Source: Pseudomonadota bacterium
Lineage (GTDB): Bacteria > Pseudomonadota > Alphaproteobacteria > Rhizobiales > Xanthobacteraceae
Assembly: GCA_023442085.1 (NCBI GenBank)
Contig: JAEZMT010000473.1
Coordinates: 1-14,233 of the forward strand
DNA: 14,233 nt
Reading direction: 5' to 3'
Shown piece after piece: positions 6,005-13,365 of the stretch. The position numbers and the translations under genes were made by a program. The notes under the pieces are model-generated. The model saw only the letters and a program-made list of their open reading frames with translations, was not told the origin of the DNA and did not search any database. Within the stretch, counting starts at the first letter, position 1; each line of letters opens with the position of its first letter.

Positions 6005-6952
6005 TCAGCCCGTCGCCGCGGCGCGGATATAGGCCGGGGCGAAGCGCATCAGTTCGTCCGCCATGGCGATCTCCCCCGCGACTTCGATGAACGCCCGCAC
6101 CGCTGGCGGCTGGGGTTCGCGCTCCAGCACCATGATGCCGATGGTGTTGGTGATGGTCGGCTCAACCAGCCTAATGGCTCGGGTCTCGCTCCACTCTCCC
6201 ACCATGGTGAAAAAGGTGTTGGGCACCACGGCGAACCAGTGGCCCGGCCGCACATGGGAGCACAGCGCCAGCGCGCAGTCGGTCTCGATCACCGTGCGGG
6301 GAGAGGCGCCGACGCTGGCGAAGACGCGATCGAGGATGCGGCGGTTCTGCATGTCCGGAGTCAGCATGCACAGGGGCAGCCGGCCGGCCTCGGTCCAGGT
6401 CACGCTGTCCTGCCGGGCGATACGGTGGTCGGCGGGCGCGATGAGGAAATAGGATTCGTCGTAAAGGAAATAGGGGCGCAGGCCAGTGGACGCGCCATGG
6501 TCGAGATAGTTGATGCCGATGTCCACGTCGAAATTCTCGAGCCCCGCCTTCAGCGCCGAGAAGTTCAGCGAGGACACTGAGACGCTCACGTTCGGAAACA
6601 GCTGGTTGAATGCGGTGGTGATGATGGAGATGCCCGGCATGGCCACCGGGATCACCCCGAGGCGGATGTGGCCGGACAGCGCGTTGCCGGCTGAGAGCAG
6701 TTCCTGCGTGAGGTGGGCATGGCTGTCCACCGTGCGCCGGGCGAAGTCCAGCACCAGCGCTCCCTGCGGCGTGAAGCCCTCGAAGCCCTGGTTGTGGCGG
6801 TCGACGATGGGAACGTTAAAGGCGTTCTCAAGCTGCCGCACGGCCTGGGACAGAGCAGGCTGACTGATCTGGCATTCCGCCGCGGCGCGGCCGAAATGCC
6901 GATGCCGGGCAAGGGCCACCAGATAGCGCAACTGCTTGAGATAAAGGCTCAT
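6005..6952 (-). CDS. LysR-family transcriptional regulator
   Basis: A 315-residue full-length LysR protein. Residues 4-63 form the winged helix-turn-helix (LRYLVALARHRHFGRAAAECQISQPALSQAVRQLE), followed by the linker helix and a two-lobed effector domain from about residue 92 (GHIRLGVIPVAMPGIS). The N-terminal phrase RYLVALAxxxHFGRAA recalls regulators found beside formate dehydrogenase (fds) genes, but that resemblance is from memory and not proof of function. Its stop lies six bases from the stop of the cobalt-enzyme alpha gene, so the two are convergent. It lies 65 bases downstream of the binding-protein gene on the same strand, separated from it by a hairpin. It may sense a product of the pathway and act on one of the divergent promoters; the target is not shown by sequence. 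Confidence 0.87.
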   Translation of the reverse strand: MSLYLKQLRYLVALARHRHFGRAAAECQISQPALSQAVRQLENAFNVPIVDRHNQGFEGFTPQGALVLDFARRTVDSHAHLTQELLSAGNALSGHIRLGVIPVAMPGISIITTAFNQLFPNVSVSVSSLNFSALKAGLENFDVDIGINYLDHGASTGLRPYFLYDESYFLIAPADHRIARQDSVTWTEAGRLPLCMLTPDMQNRRILDRVFASVGASPRTVIETDCALALCSHVRPGHWFAVVPNTFFTMVGEWSETRAIRLVEPTITNTIGIMVLEREPQPPAVRAFIEVAGEIAMADELMRFAPAYIRAAATG

Positions 6953-6988
6953 GCCATCACACTGCCGCCGATTCTACCCGCCGGCAAG

Positions 6989-7011
6989 CGGGGCGCCGTG
7001 CGGACGCCCCG
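6989..7011 (-). terminator. GC hairpin after the binding-protein gene, before the LysR gene
   Basis: CGGGGCG (6989-6995) pairs with CGCCCCG (7005-7011), and the inner CCG/CGG can extend the stem with one bulged base. On the minus strand it begins seven bases past the stop codon of the substrate-binding protein gene and lies in the short gap above the LysR start. There is no T-run, so termination would be partial or factor-assisted. It probably lowers read-through from the transporter operon into the regulator. Confidence 0.42.
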
Positions 7012-7017
7012 TGTCGG

Positions 7018-8061
7018 TTACTGCGTCTTGGTCTTCGGGGCGGCGTTGATGTCTGCGAGGAGGTCGTTGGTGTAGAGGCCGGTGGTGTCGACGGGCTTTT
7101 CCATCTGGCCGGTTGCGACCATGTAGTCGACTACGGCGCTCCAGGCCTTGGGATCGTAATGGCCCCAGGGCTGGCCTTCAGCCTTTGGCGCATATTCGAG
7201 GAAGACCTCGAGAATCCGCAACTGGTCCTTCACCGCCTGCTCCTCGCTTACTCCGGGGGGCAAGGTCTCGGGGAAGCGCTTGTAATAGGCCTTCACGCAG
7301 GCTTCAGCCTGGTCGCGGCAGAACAACTGGCCGCGATTGAAAGCGCGGGCGAGGCCCACCGCCTCGGCGCGGTTCTTCTCCAGATAGTCGGCGCTCGTCA
7401 TCATGCTCCAGCCGAAGATCGGCGCCACCTGCGGGGAGATGAGATAGCGGAACTTGGCGCCGCGATTCTCGAACCCGGCATAGTTCAGCACGTTGGTGGA
7501 CAAGGCGGCGATCTGCCCAGTCTCCAGTGCCTTGAGGGCGGCGACGCCGGCCCCCACGTCCACCATCTTGAAGTCTCGGTCGAGCTTGAGATCGACCGAA
7601 TCGAGGATCGCCTGGGTCGTGTAGAACTGCACGGCGGTGAGCGAGTGAAGGCCGATGGCCTTGCCCTTCAGGTCGGCAAGCGTCTTGATCGGGCCGTCTG
7701 CCATCACCGCCAGCGGGAACGGGCTCTTCGAGGTGAAGGCGAAGAAGAACTTCAGCCGCGCGCCCTTCTGGTAGGCGACCACGGCATTCTCCGGCGGCGG
7801 CATGCCATACTGGGCGCTGCCGTTGAGTATCTGCTGAATCACCACGGACGCCCCCTTGGCGGTTCGGATGTCCACCTTGAGGCCTTCCTCCGCGAGATAG
7901 CCCATCTCCTCCGCCACCGCCCACGGAGCGTTGCGGATATCGATCTGCGGCACCGGCTGCAGCAGGATCACCGTCTTGAGCGGGCTCTGAGCCATGGCAG
8001 CCGGTGCCGCCAGCGCCGTTGCGGCGGCGAGGAGGAGGGAAAGGGCGGCAGTCCGCTTCAT
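7018..8061 (-). CDS. NitT/TauT-family ABC transporter substrate-binding protein
   Basis: A 347-residue periplasmic binding protein of the SsuA/TauA/NMT1-like family. The signal peptide is plain: MKRTA, a hydrophobic run at about 6-20, and AMA cleavage near residue 23. The mature protein has the family pattern LLQPVPQIDIRNAPWAVAEEMGYLAEEGLKVDI, then a G-S-A-Q-Y-G-M-P segment, then DLKGKAIGLHSL before the second lobe. ATG at 8061 is chosen over the longer frame up to 8151 because of the signal peptide and a GGAG ribosome site seven bases upstream. It follows the Fe-S oxidoreductase gene by 28 bases and is the last gene of the ATPase-permease-oxidoreductase-binding protein operon. The family binds taurine, sulfonates, nitrate, thiamine precursors and related molecules; the ligand here is unknown. 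Confidence 0.85.
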   Translation of the reverse strand: MKRTAALSLLLAAATALAAPAAMAQSPLKTVILLQPVPQIDIRNAPWAVAEEMGYLAEEGLKVDIRTAKGASVVIQQILNGSAQYGMPPPENAVVAYQKGARLKFFFAFTSKSPFPLAVMADGPIKTLADLKGKAIGLHSLTAVQFYTTQAILDSVDLKLDRDFKMVDVGAGVAALKALETGQIAALSTNVLNYAGFENRGAKFRYLISPQVAPIFGWSMMTSADYLEKNRAEAVGLARAFNRGQLFCRDQAEACVKAYYKRFPETLPPGVSEEQAVKDQLRILEVFLEYAPKAEGQPWGHYDPKAWSAVVDYMVATGQMEKPVDTTGLYTNDLLADINAAPKTKTQ

Positions 8062-8089
8062 CGAAGGTCTCCGTATGAATGAGGGGATG

Positions 8090-9418
8090 TCAGGGGCCCG
8101 GCGTGGGGGCCGGGCCGCGCAGGGCCAGCGGCTGTTCGGCGAGGAGTGCATCGATCACGACAGCGCGCACCTCCTGTGGCTTCAGGCCATGCGCGGACAC
8201 GAGGTCGGCCACGTCGGCAACGATCGCATCCACGTCCTGGAGCAGTTTGAGGCGCTTGAAGTGGTCCTCGTGGGCGATGCCCATGCTCTCGCCCACCAGT
8301 TCGAGGAAGTTGACCACCTCGAACGGCCAGTCGCGCTGATGGCTGCAGATCTCGCGGTGGCAGGCATGGTAGACGCCTGCAAGGGTGGTGACGCCTGCCG
8401 CGGCTGCGGCCTCCAGTAGTTCAGCGTGAAGGCTGGCCTTGAAGGCCGGCAAGGGCTGGAGCGTATTGCACATCCAGCCGACCTTCGGTTGCGCGAGGTC
8501 GATGAACTCCAGGTCCGGCACAGCCCTCAGGATGCGCTCGGCGGCAGCGCTCACGCCGCTGATTCCGGGATGCTCATGCAGCCCCACGCGCTTGCGCACC
8601 GGCTGGATCAGGTGCGGCCGAAGGCGATCGAGGCTGCGGTCGATGAAGGCGACGAACGCCTCCATCTCATAGGGCGTGCCGTCCACGGTCTGGTTCCAGC
8701 GGCCCGGCAGCACGTTCTCCGTCATCTGCACCTGGCAGGTGGGGCACCAGGACAGGATGCGCGATGTCTTGAAGCGGCCGAAGCGCTCCGCCGTGCGGTC
8801 GGCAATCCGGGCTGAGCCATCGATGTCCCCGGTGCGGAACTGGAGCACACCGCAGCAGTCCCCGGGGCCGCCCATGACCTTGTAGCTGACGCCCATGCGT
8901 TCGAGGATGTCGAAGCACAGCAGGCCGATGTGCGGCGTCTTCAACAGGTTGCAGCCGGTGTAGAAGACGACCTCGGGCGCCGGCCCTTCCGCGTCGTCGC
9001 GGGAAAAGCGTGACAGCTCCTCCGGCGGCATCTGGATGCGCGAGAGCACCTGCACGCCCCGGCTCATCGTGCGAAACGCAGCGTGGCCGCGCGACCGGCG
9101 CGTCTCGTCGTCGGCGCGACGGGCGAGGGCGAGCTTGGCGAGGGACAGCATGAAACGCGGGTTGATCCCCTCATGACACGCGGGAATGCAGCTCCCGCTG
9201 CCTGAGCACGTGGCTGCCCACCGTTCGGCAGCCGCCGTCGTCGCGCCGCCGGCGAGCAGGCCGAGCACGCCGCCGACGGTTCCAGCCGCGGGCGCATCGG
9301 CGATGCCGGCCGGCCCGGTCATGGGACACACCGAGAAGCAGTCCCCGCATCGCGTGCAGCGGTCCAGGAGGTCCTGCGTGCGGTCCGCCAGGGCGGCGGC
9401 GAAGCCCGGCGCGGTCAC
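8090..9418 (-). CDS. Fe-S oxidoreductase of the HdrD/GlpC-like family (two Fe-S motifs plus CCG domains)
   Basis: A 442-residue protein. The first ferredoxin motif is complete: Cys21, 24, 27 and 31 (CTRCGDCFSVCP). The second is incomplete: Cys71, 77 and 81 are present but the expected Cys74 is Ser (CSGSGSCIPAC). The first cysteine-rich CCG domain is good: TGC (156), GDCCGV (187-191) and WCPTC (224-228). The second is degenerate: HEHPG replaces the usual HDPC-type segment, with Cys317 and CHREIC (353-358) at the end. Such proteins handle electrons or thiol/disulfide and lactate/glycolate-type redox chemistry as part of complexes. GTG at 9418 overlaps the permease stop as GTGA, so it is translationally coupled inside an ABC transporter operon, which is unusual. 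The reading frame stays open far upstream as a permease shadow; homology starts at the GTG. Confidence 0.8.
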   Translation of the reverse strand: MTAPGFAAALADRTQDLLDRCTRCGDCFSVCPMTGPAGIADAPAAGTVGGVLGLLAGGATTAAAERWAATCSGSGSCIPACHEGINPRFMLSLAKLALARRADDETRRSRGHAAFRTMSRGVQVLSRIQMPPEELSRFSRDDAEGPAPEVVFYTGCNLLKTPHIGLLCFDILERMGVSYKVMGGPGDCCGVLQFRTGDIDGSARIADRTAERFGRFKTSRILSWCPTCQVQMTENVLPGRWNQTVDGTPYEMEAFVAFIDRSLDRLRPHLIQPVRKRVGLHEHPGISGVSAAAERILRAVPDLEFIDLAQPKVGWMCNTLQPLPAFKASLHAELLEAAAAAGVTTLAGVYHACHREICSHQRDWPFEVVNFLELVGESMGIAHEDHFKRLKLLQDVDAIVADVADLVSAHGLKPQEVRAVVIDALLAEQPLALRGPAPTPGP

Positions 9419-10254
9419 GGCGTGTTTTCCCGGCGCGACACCCAGGAGGTGGCACGCCGCTCGATGCGGCGCACCAGCGTGCTCGCGGTCATGCCGATGG
9501 CGGCGAGCATCACTAGGATGACCAGCATCCCGGCGGTGTCGAGATTGGCCTGGGCCTGCAATAGGAGCACGCCGAGCCCGCGCTGGGCGCCCACGAACTC
9601 GGCCACGATGGCACCGGTCAGCGCCAGGATCACCGCTACGTTCAGCCCGGCGAAGATGGCCGGTGTCGCCGACGGAAGACGCACGAAGCGGAATGTCTGC
9701 CAGCGGCTTGCCCGCAGGATGCGCATCAGGTCCATGCGCTGGCCATCGACGATGGCGAGGCCGCTCATGGTGTTGATAAGCACGGGAAAGAAGGTGATGA
9801 GTGCCACCAGCACCACCTTCGACTGGATGTCGAAGCCGAGCCACAGGATGACCAGCGGCGCGACCGCCACCTTCGGCAGGGACTGGATGGCCACTAGATA
9901 GGGGAAGAACAGCCGTCCCAGCCGCTCGAACTCGCTGATGGCGACGCCGAGGAGAAAGCCGAGGCTGGCGCCGATGAACAGGCCGGCCACCATCTCGAAC
10001 ACCGTCACGCCGAGGTGCTCCCAATAGAGCCCGCGCGTCGCGCCCCGGACGAACGCGGCATAGACCTCGGACGGCGCCGCGAACATCAGCGGCGACACGT
10101 GGAACAGGCGCACCAGCCCTTCCCACGCGCCGAGCACAGCAATAAGGATGGCGATCCGCAGGATGGTGTCGACGCGGCGCGTGCGGGCGCGTCGCGTGGC
10201 GCCGGCGGGTGGGGCGGCCGGGGTCGCGAGGAGAGGGACGGCTGCGTCGGTCAT
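9415..10254 (-). CDS. NitT/TauT-family ABC transporter permease
   Basis: A 279-residue inner-membrane permease of the SsuC/TauC type. It has a first hydrophobic helix at about 31-47, a periplasmic APSEV segment (59-63), a run of further membrane helices, and the coupling loop for the ATPase, LRASRWQTFRFVRLPSATPAIFAGL (about 180-204), the EAA-like motif of this subfamily. The lead segment (1-28) is basic and proline/alanine-rich. ATG at 10254 lies seven bases past the ATPase stop, and the permease stop overlaps the GTG of the Fe-S oxidoreductase gene. It should form a homodimer that works with the ATPase at 10262-11077 and the binding protein at 7018-8061. The substrate is unknown. Confidence 0.9.
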   Translation of the reverse strand: MTDAAVPLLATPAAPPAGATRRARTRRVDTILRIAILIAVLGAWEGLVRLFHVSPLMFAAPSEVYAAFVRGATRGLYWEHLGVTVFEMVAGLFIGASLGFLLGVAISEFERLGRLFFPYLVAIQSLPKVAVAPLVILWLGFDIQSKVVLVALITFFPVLINTMSGLAIVDGQRMDLMRILRASRWQTFRFVRLPSATPAIFAGLNVAVILALTGAIVAEFVGAQRGLGVLLLQAQANLDTAGMLVILVMLAAIGMTASTLVRRIERRATSWVSRRENTP

Positions 10255-10261
10255 CGCGTCC

Positions 10262-11077
10262 TCACTCGATCCCGGTCTCGGAGCGGAAATGCCGCCGCAC
10301 CCGGTGGCAGATGGCGGCGAATTCCGGCTCCAGCAACGTCGCCTCGGTGCGCGGGCGGGCCAGTGGAACCGGGATTTCCTCCGCGATGCGCCCGGGGCGC
10401 GGCGTCATCACCACCACCCGGTCGGCGAGGAACACCGCCTCGGCGATGGAATGGGTGATGAGCAGCACGGCGATGCCGCTCTCCTCGGCGATGCGCGCCA
10501 ATTCGAGGTTCATGTGCTCGCGGGTGAGGGCATCGAGCGCGCCGAACGGCTCGTCCATCAGCAGCAGGCGAGGCTTCGTCATCAGCGCACGAACGATGGC
10601 GGCGCGCTGGCGCATCCCACCGGACAGGGTCGAGGGCGCCGCATCGTGGAAGCCGGCGAGGCCGACGCGGTCGAGGCGCATGGCGGCCTCGCGGCGGGCG
10701 GCTGCCATGTCGCCGCCAGCGATGCGCACCGGGAGGGTGACGTTCTCGATGACGCTCATCCAGGGAAGCATCACCGCGTCCTGGAAGATCATGCCGATCT
10801 CCGCCAGGGGCTCGGACACGGTGCGCCCGCCGAAGGCGGCGCGGCCCTCGCTCGGGGCGAGCAGGCCGCTGGCGATGCGCAGTAGCGTGCTCTTGCCGCA
10901 TCCTGACGAACCCACGATGGCGACGAACTCCGCCTCGCCAATGCCGAGGCTGACCCCGTCAAGCACCCGCAGCGAACCGCCAGAGGTGTCGAAAGCCTGT
11001 CCGACGCCCTCGAACCGCATCAGCGTCGGGGCCGTGTGGATGAGGGGCAGGGACGGTGCAAGGTTGGCTGCAGGCAT
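10262..11077 (-). CDS. NitT/TauT-family ABC transporter ATP-binding protein
   Basis: A 271-residue ATPase of the SsuB/TauB/NrtD type with all motifs intact: Walker A GSSGCGKST (56-64), Q-loop Gln99 in MIFQDAVMLPW, signature LSGGMRQR (151-158), Walker B LLLMDEP (171-177) with Asp175 and Glu176, the D-loop ALDALTR, and the switch His209 in LLITHSIAEAV. ATG at 11077 is used; an in-frame TTG one codon earlier is not needed. It heads a four-gene operon. A consensus sigma-54 promoter ends about 30 bases upstream and predicts a leader of about 19 bases. It powers uptake through the permease beside it and might also serve the orphan NrtA-type binding protein. Confidence 0.92.
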   Translation of the reverse strand: MPAANLAPSLPLIHTAPTLMRFEGVGQAFDTSGGSLRVLDGVSLGIGEAEFVAIVGSSGCGKSTLLRIASGLLAPSEGRAAFGGRTVSEPLAEIGMIFQDAVMLPWMSVIENVTLPVRIAGGDMAAARREAAMRLDRVGLAGFHDAAPSTLSGGMRQRAAIVRALMTKPRLLLMDEPFGALDALTREHMNLELARIAEESGIAVLLITHSIAEAVFLADRVVVMTPRPGRIAEEIPVPLARPRTEATLLEPEFAAICHRVRRHFRSETGIE

Positions 11078-11107
11078 CAAAATGGTCCCGTTGGCTGCCG
11101 ACCTTCC

Positions 11108-11122
11108 GCAAGGGCCGTGCCA
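11108..11122 (-). promoter_or_regulatory. Sigma-54 (RpoN) promoter of the ABC transporter/Fe-S operon
   Basis: On the minus strand the bases read TGGCAC-GGCCC-TTGC, a full -24/-12 consensus with correct five-base spacing. The -12 C is at 11108, so transcription should start near 11096, 19 bases before the ATG at 11077. Together with the matching element at 3255-3270 it ties the two operons to the same sigma factor. No convincing NtrC dyad was found in the 215 bases up to the divergent regulator gene. Confidence 0.8.
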
Positions 11123-11292
11123 GCCGGCAGGATGCGGGAAATGCAGTGTTTCCGGAGGGAGGGTTGCCTGCAGCGCCCATGGCAGGGGCGGTTCGGCCTC
11201 CCGGCCAAGCAGAGCGACAATTTTCCCGAGAATGTTCTCCCGTTGGCTAGCGATCGATGCGTTTCGGTGAAAACACAGGCAGAGCTTGATTT

Positions 11293-12051
11293 ATGTCTCC
11301 ATGCCCAGATAGTGGTTCCATGTCGCGCCGCGAACCTGAAGAGCCGTCCCTCGGCGACCGGGTGCTGTCGAGCATCCGGGCAGACATCCTTTCGCTCGAT
11401 CTCGCGCCAGGCCTTAAGCTGTCGGCGGAAATGCTCGTGCTGCGCTATGGTGCGGGCCAAAGCCCCATCCGCGAGGCCCTTTCGCTCCTCGCGGGGGAGG
11501 GGCTGGTCGTACGCGAGAGCCGGCGCGGGTTCCGCGTGGCGCCCATGTCGCTGATTGATCTCGACGCGCTCGTCGCCGCTCGCCTGTCGCTCGAACCGGC
11601 CATGCTGGAGCGGGCGCTCGCGGCCGGGGATGCGGCATGGGAAGAGGAGCTTAACCGCGCCCTCGATGCTCTGCGTCCGAGTCTCCAGAAGGTAGGCGAC
11701 GCCCGTCCGCTGGACCGGGAATGGGAGGCGGGGCACCGGCGGTTCCATTTTGCTCTGGTCGGGGCGTCGGGCGCGGGGGTGCTGGGCGATTTTTGCCGCA
11801 TGCTCTATGACCGCTTCGACCGCTATCGCCTTCTGGGAATCCCGCGTCGCGCCTATCTCGCCGGGGTTGCAGATGACCACGCGGAACTGGTGGGCGCGGC
11901 GCTCGCCCGTGACGCGCCGCGCGCCCTCGACATTCTGCGCCGCCACATCGCCGATACTTCTGTCACGCTGCGTGCCAATATCGTGGAGTTGGGCCTGCCC
12001 GGCTCGGAGGGCGCGGCGCGGCAGCTGCCGGCTGGCACCTCAATTGCTTGA
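11293..12051 (+). CDS. GntR-family transcriptional regulator (FCD subgroup)
   Basis: A 252-residue regulator. Residues 20-83 form the GntR winged helix (LGDRVLSSIRADILSLDLAPGLKLSAEMLVLRYGAGQSPIREAL), and residues of about 90-225 form the helical FCD effector domain. Candidate metal or ligand residues are His148, His152 (RRFHFAL), His196 (DDHAEL) and His218 (RRHI); the aspartate normal at the first site appears replaced by His148. The start is uncertain: ATG 11293 or ATG 11320 (MSRREPEE), neither with a strong ribosome site. It is divergent from the transporter operon across 215 bases and is followed 53 bases later by a RidA gene, so it could control both. FCD regulators usually repress and are released by a small organic acid. 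Confidence 0.88.
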   Translation: MSPCPDSGSMSRREPEEPSLGDRVLSSIRADILSLDLAPGLKLSAEMLVLRYGAGQSPIREALSLLAGEGLVVRESRRGFRVAPMSLIDLDALVAARLSLEPAMLERALAAGDAAWEEELNRALDALRPSLQKVGDARPLDREWEAGHRRFHFALVGASGAGVLGDFCRMLYDRFDRYRLLGIPRRAYLAGVADDHAELVGAALARDAPRALDILRRHIADTSVTLRANIVELGLPGSEGAARQLPAGTSIA

Positions 12052-12104
12052 TACGCGCCGGCCGCGGGGCTCCTCCCGCTGGCTGCTGGGCAACGAGAGG
12101 CAGC

Positions 12105-12497
12105 ATGCAGGATCGGCAGTTCTTGATGGTGGCCGGCGCGCCGACGCCGGTGGCGCCGTTTTCCCATCTTGTGGACGTGGGTGGCTGGATCTTCGTGACC
12201 GGGCAGATGCCCACCTGGCCTGACGATGACACCCGGGCTCTGCCCGAGGGCATCGCGGCGCAGACAGCGCGGGTGATGGACAATCTAGTCATCGTCCTGG
12301 CCGGCGTCGGGCTAGACCTGTCCCACGTGGTGCAGGCGCGTGTGTATCTGACGCGCTTTCAGGAGGATTATGCGGCGATGAACACCACTTATGCCGCTTA
12401 CTTTCCGGCGGTCCGCCGACCGGCGCGCACCTGCGTGGGCGTCACAGGTCTTGCCCGCGATGCACTGGTGGAGATCGATCTGGTCGCAAAACGCTAA
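12105..12497 (+). CDS. RidA-family (YjgF/YER057c/UK114) enamine/imine deaminase
   Basis: A 130-residue protein of normal family length. It has FSHLVDVGGWIFVTGQMP (19-36), the mid-helix V-x-x-R-V-Y-L-T-x-F, PAVRRPARTCVGV (101-113) and LVEIDLVA (121-128). Arg108 and Glu123 match the active-site Arg and Glu of RidA, so imine hydrolysis is plausible. RidA proteins clear reactive enamines such as 2-aminoacrylate and often sit in nitrogen-compound catabolic operons. ATG at 12105 follows GAGAGG five bases upstream; the upstream in-frame ATG 12048 overlaps the end of the GntR gene and lacks support. It probably shares a transcript with the GntR gene. A hairpin follows its stop. Confidence 0.87.
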   Translation: MQDRQFLMVAGAPTPVAPFSHLVDVGGWIFVTGQMPTWPDDDTRALPEGIAAQTARVMDNLVIVLAGVGLDLSHVVQARVYLTRFQEDYAAMNTTYAAYFPAVRRPARTCVGVTGLARDALVEIDLVAKR

Positions 12498-12507
12498 CCG
12501 GAAAAGC

Positions 12508-12530
12508 CGGGCCCGCCCTGAACGGGCCCG
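12508..12530 (+). terminator. GC hairpin after the RidA gene
   Basis: CGGGCCCG (12508-12515) is repeated at 12523-12530 and, being self-complementary, forms an 8-bp stem with a 7-base loop, starting 11 bases past the RidA stop. There is no clear T-run, so intrinsic strength is uncertain, but its position suggests it ends the GntR-RidA transcript and marks the boundary with the IS debris. Confidence 0.5.
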
Positions 12531-12586
12531 TCGGCCGCTGCGACAGTGCGCGGCGCTTTAAGCCGGCGTGAGACTGAAGACGGCTT

Positions 12587-13145
12587 TGCGGAGCTGCTCT
12601 TGAAGCGGAAGCTGTCATTGCCGGTCTCGAGGATATGGCAGTGATGCGTGAGCCGGTCGAGCAGGGCCGTGGTCATCTTGGCGTCGCCGAAGACGGTGGC
12701 CTATTCGGAGAAGCTGATACTGGTGGTGATGACCACGCCGGTGCGCTTATAGAGCTTGCTCAGCAGATGGAACATCCAGGCGCCGCCCGAGGTGCTGCAC
12801 GGCAGGTAGCCGAGCTCATCGAGGATGACGAGGTCGGCATGGACGAGGCGGCTGGCGATCTGACCAGCCTTTACCTGGGACTTCTCCCGTGCGAGGGCGT
12901 TGACGAGCTCGACGGTGGACAGGAAGCGGACCCGCTTGTGATTATGCTCGACGGCGTGGACGCCGAGAGCCGTGGCGCTGTGGGTCTTGCCAGGTAGGGC
13001 CCGCCAGTACCGGGACCGCCGACCAGGACGACGTTGTGCGCCTGGTCGAGGAACCCGCAGCGATAAAGTTGGCGCACGAGCGCCTGAATGACCTCGCTGG
13101 TGGTGAGGGGCGCGCCCCGATGGCCCAGCCGGCGAGCTAACCGTG
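12587..13145 (-). pseudogene. istB: IS21-family ATPase helper IstB, broken
   Basis: A decayed AAA+ helper of IS21-type transposition. In order on the minus strand: TTSEVIQALVRQLYRCGFL, the Walker A strand NVVLVGGPGTG, then KTH, RVRFLSTVELVNAL, Walker B ADLVILDELGYLP, and TALLDRLTHHCHILETGNDS to FRFKSSSA. Two lesions are visible. A 14-base insertion bracketed by GCCAG repeats (12989-12993 and 13003-13007) falls between the G and K of GPGTGKT and shifts the frame; taking 14 bases out restores GPGTGKTH. A TAG at 12701-12703 replaces the family Trp after ISFSE. The N-terminal part is missing and no istA is present. It cannot make a working protein. Confidence 0.82.
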
Positions 13146-13249
13146 CGACCTGGGGCGGGCGTGAGGCTCGCTGCTCGAACCCCGCCGATATGGCCTACGG
13201 CTTGCCAGGTCGCGCTCGGAAAGTCAGTGCCGGGCTTCATCGAGTAAAG

Positions 13250-13360
13250 ATGGAAGCTTGGCTCAAATACTACAACGAGGATCGGCCGCATGGGGCCATC
13301 GGCCATAAGCCGCCGATCACGCTGCAGAACTCCGGCGGCGCACCCAGCCCACCGCCGTGA
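13250..13360 (+). pseudogene. IS3-family transposase (OrfB) C-terminal fragment
   Basis: The last 36 codons of an IS3-type integrase-core transposase: EAWLKYYNEDRPHGAIGHKPPI matches the W-x-x-x-Y-N-x-x-R-P-H-x-A-I-G-x-K-P-P-I tail found after the catalytic Glu of rve-domain transposases. It ends at TGA 13358-13360. The DDE catalytic core is absent, so it is inactive. Homology may begin a few codons before 13250. It abuts the broken istB remnant, on the opposite strand, with no clear gene between 13146 and 13249. Confidence 0.72.
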
Positions 13361-13365
13361 GCCGT

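Noticed and set aside
6984..6998. A sigma-54-like element above the LysR gene on the minus strand (CGGCGC-N5-TTGC)
   Set aside because: It keeps GG and GC but mismatches two of six -24 positions, overlaps a GC hairpin, and can arise by chance in such GC-rich sequence.
7159..8082. A 307-codon open frame on the plus strand opposite the binding-protein gene
   Set aside because: Composition and lack of domains mark it as a shadow of the minus-strand gene.
8090..10126. A single 678-residue protein fusing permease-region sequence to the Fe-S oxidoreductase
   Set aside because: The upstream part is an out-of-frame shadow of the permease; Fe-S family homology begins at the GTG that overlaps the permease stop.
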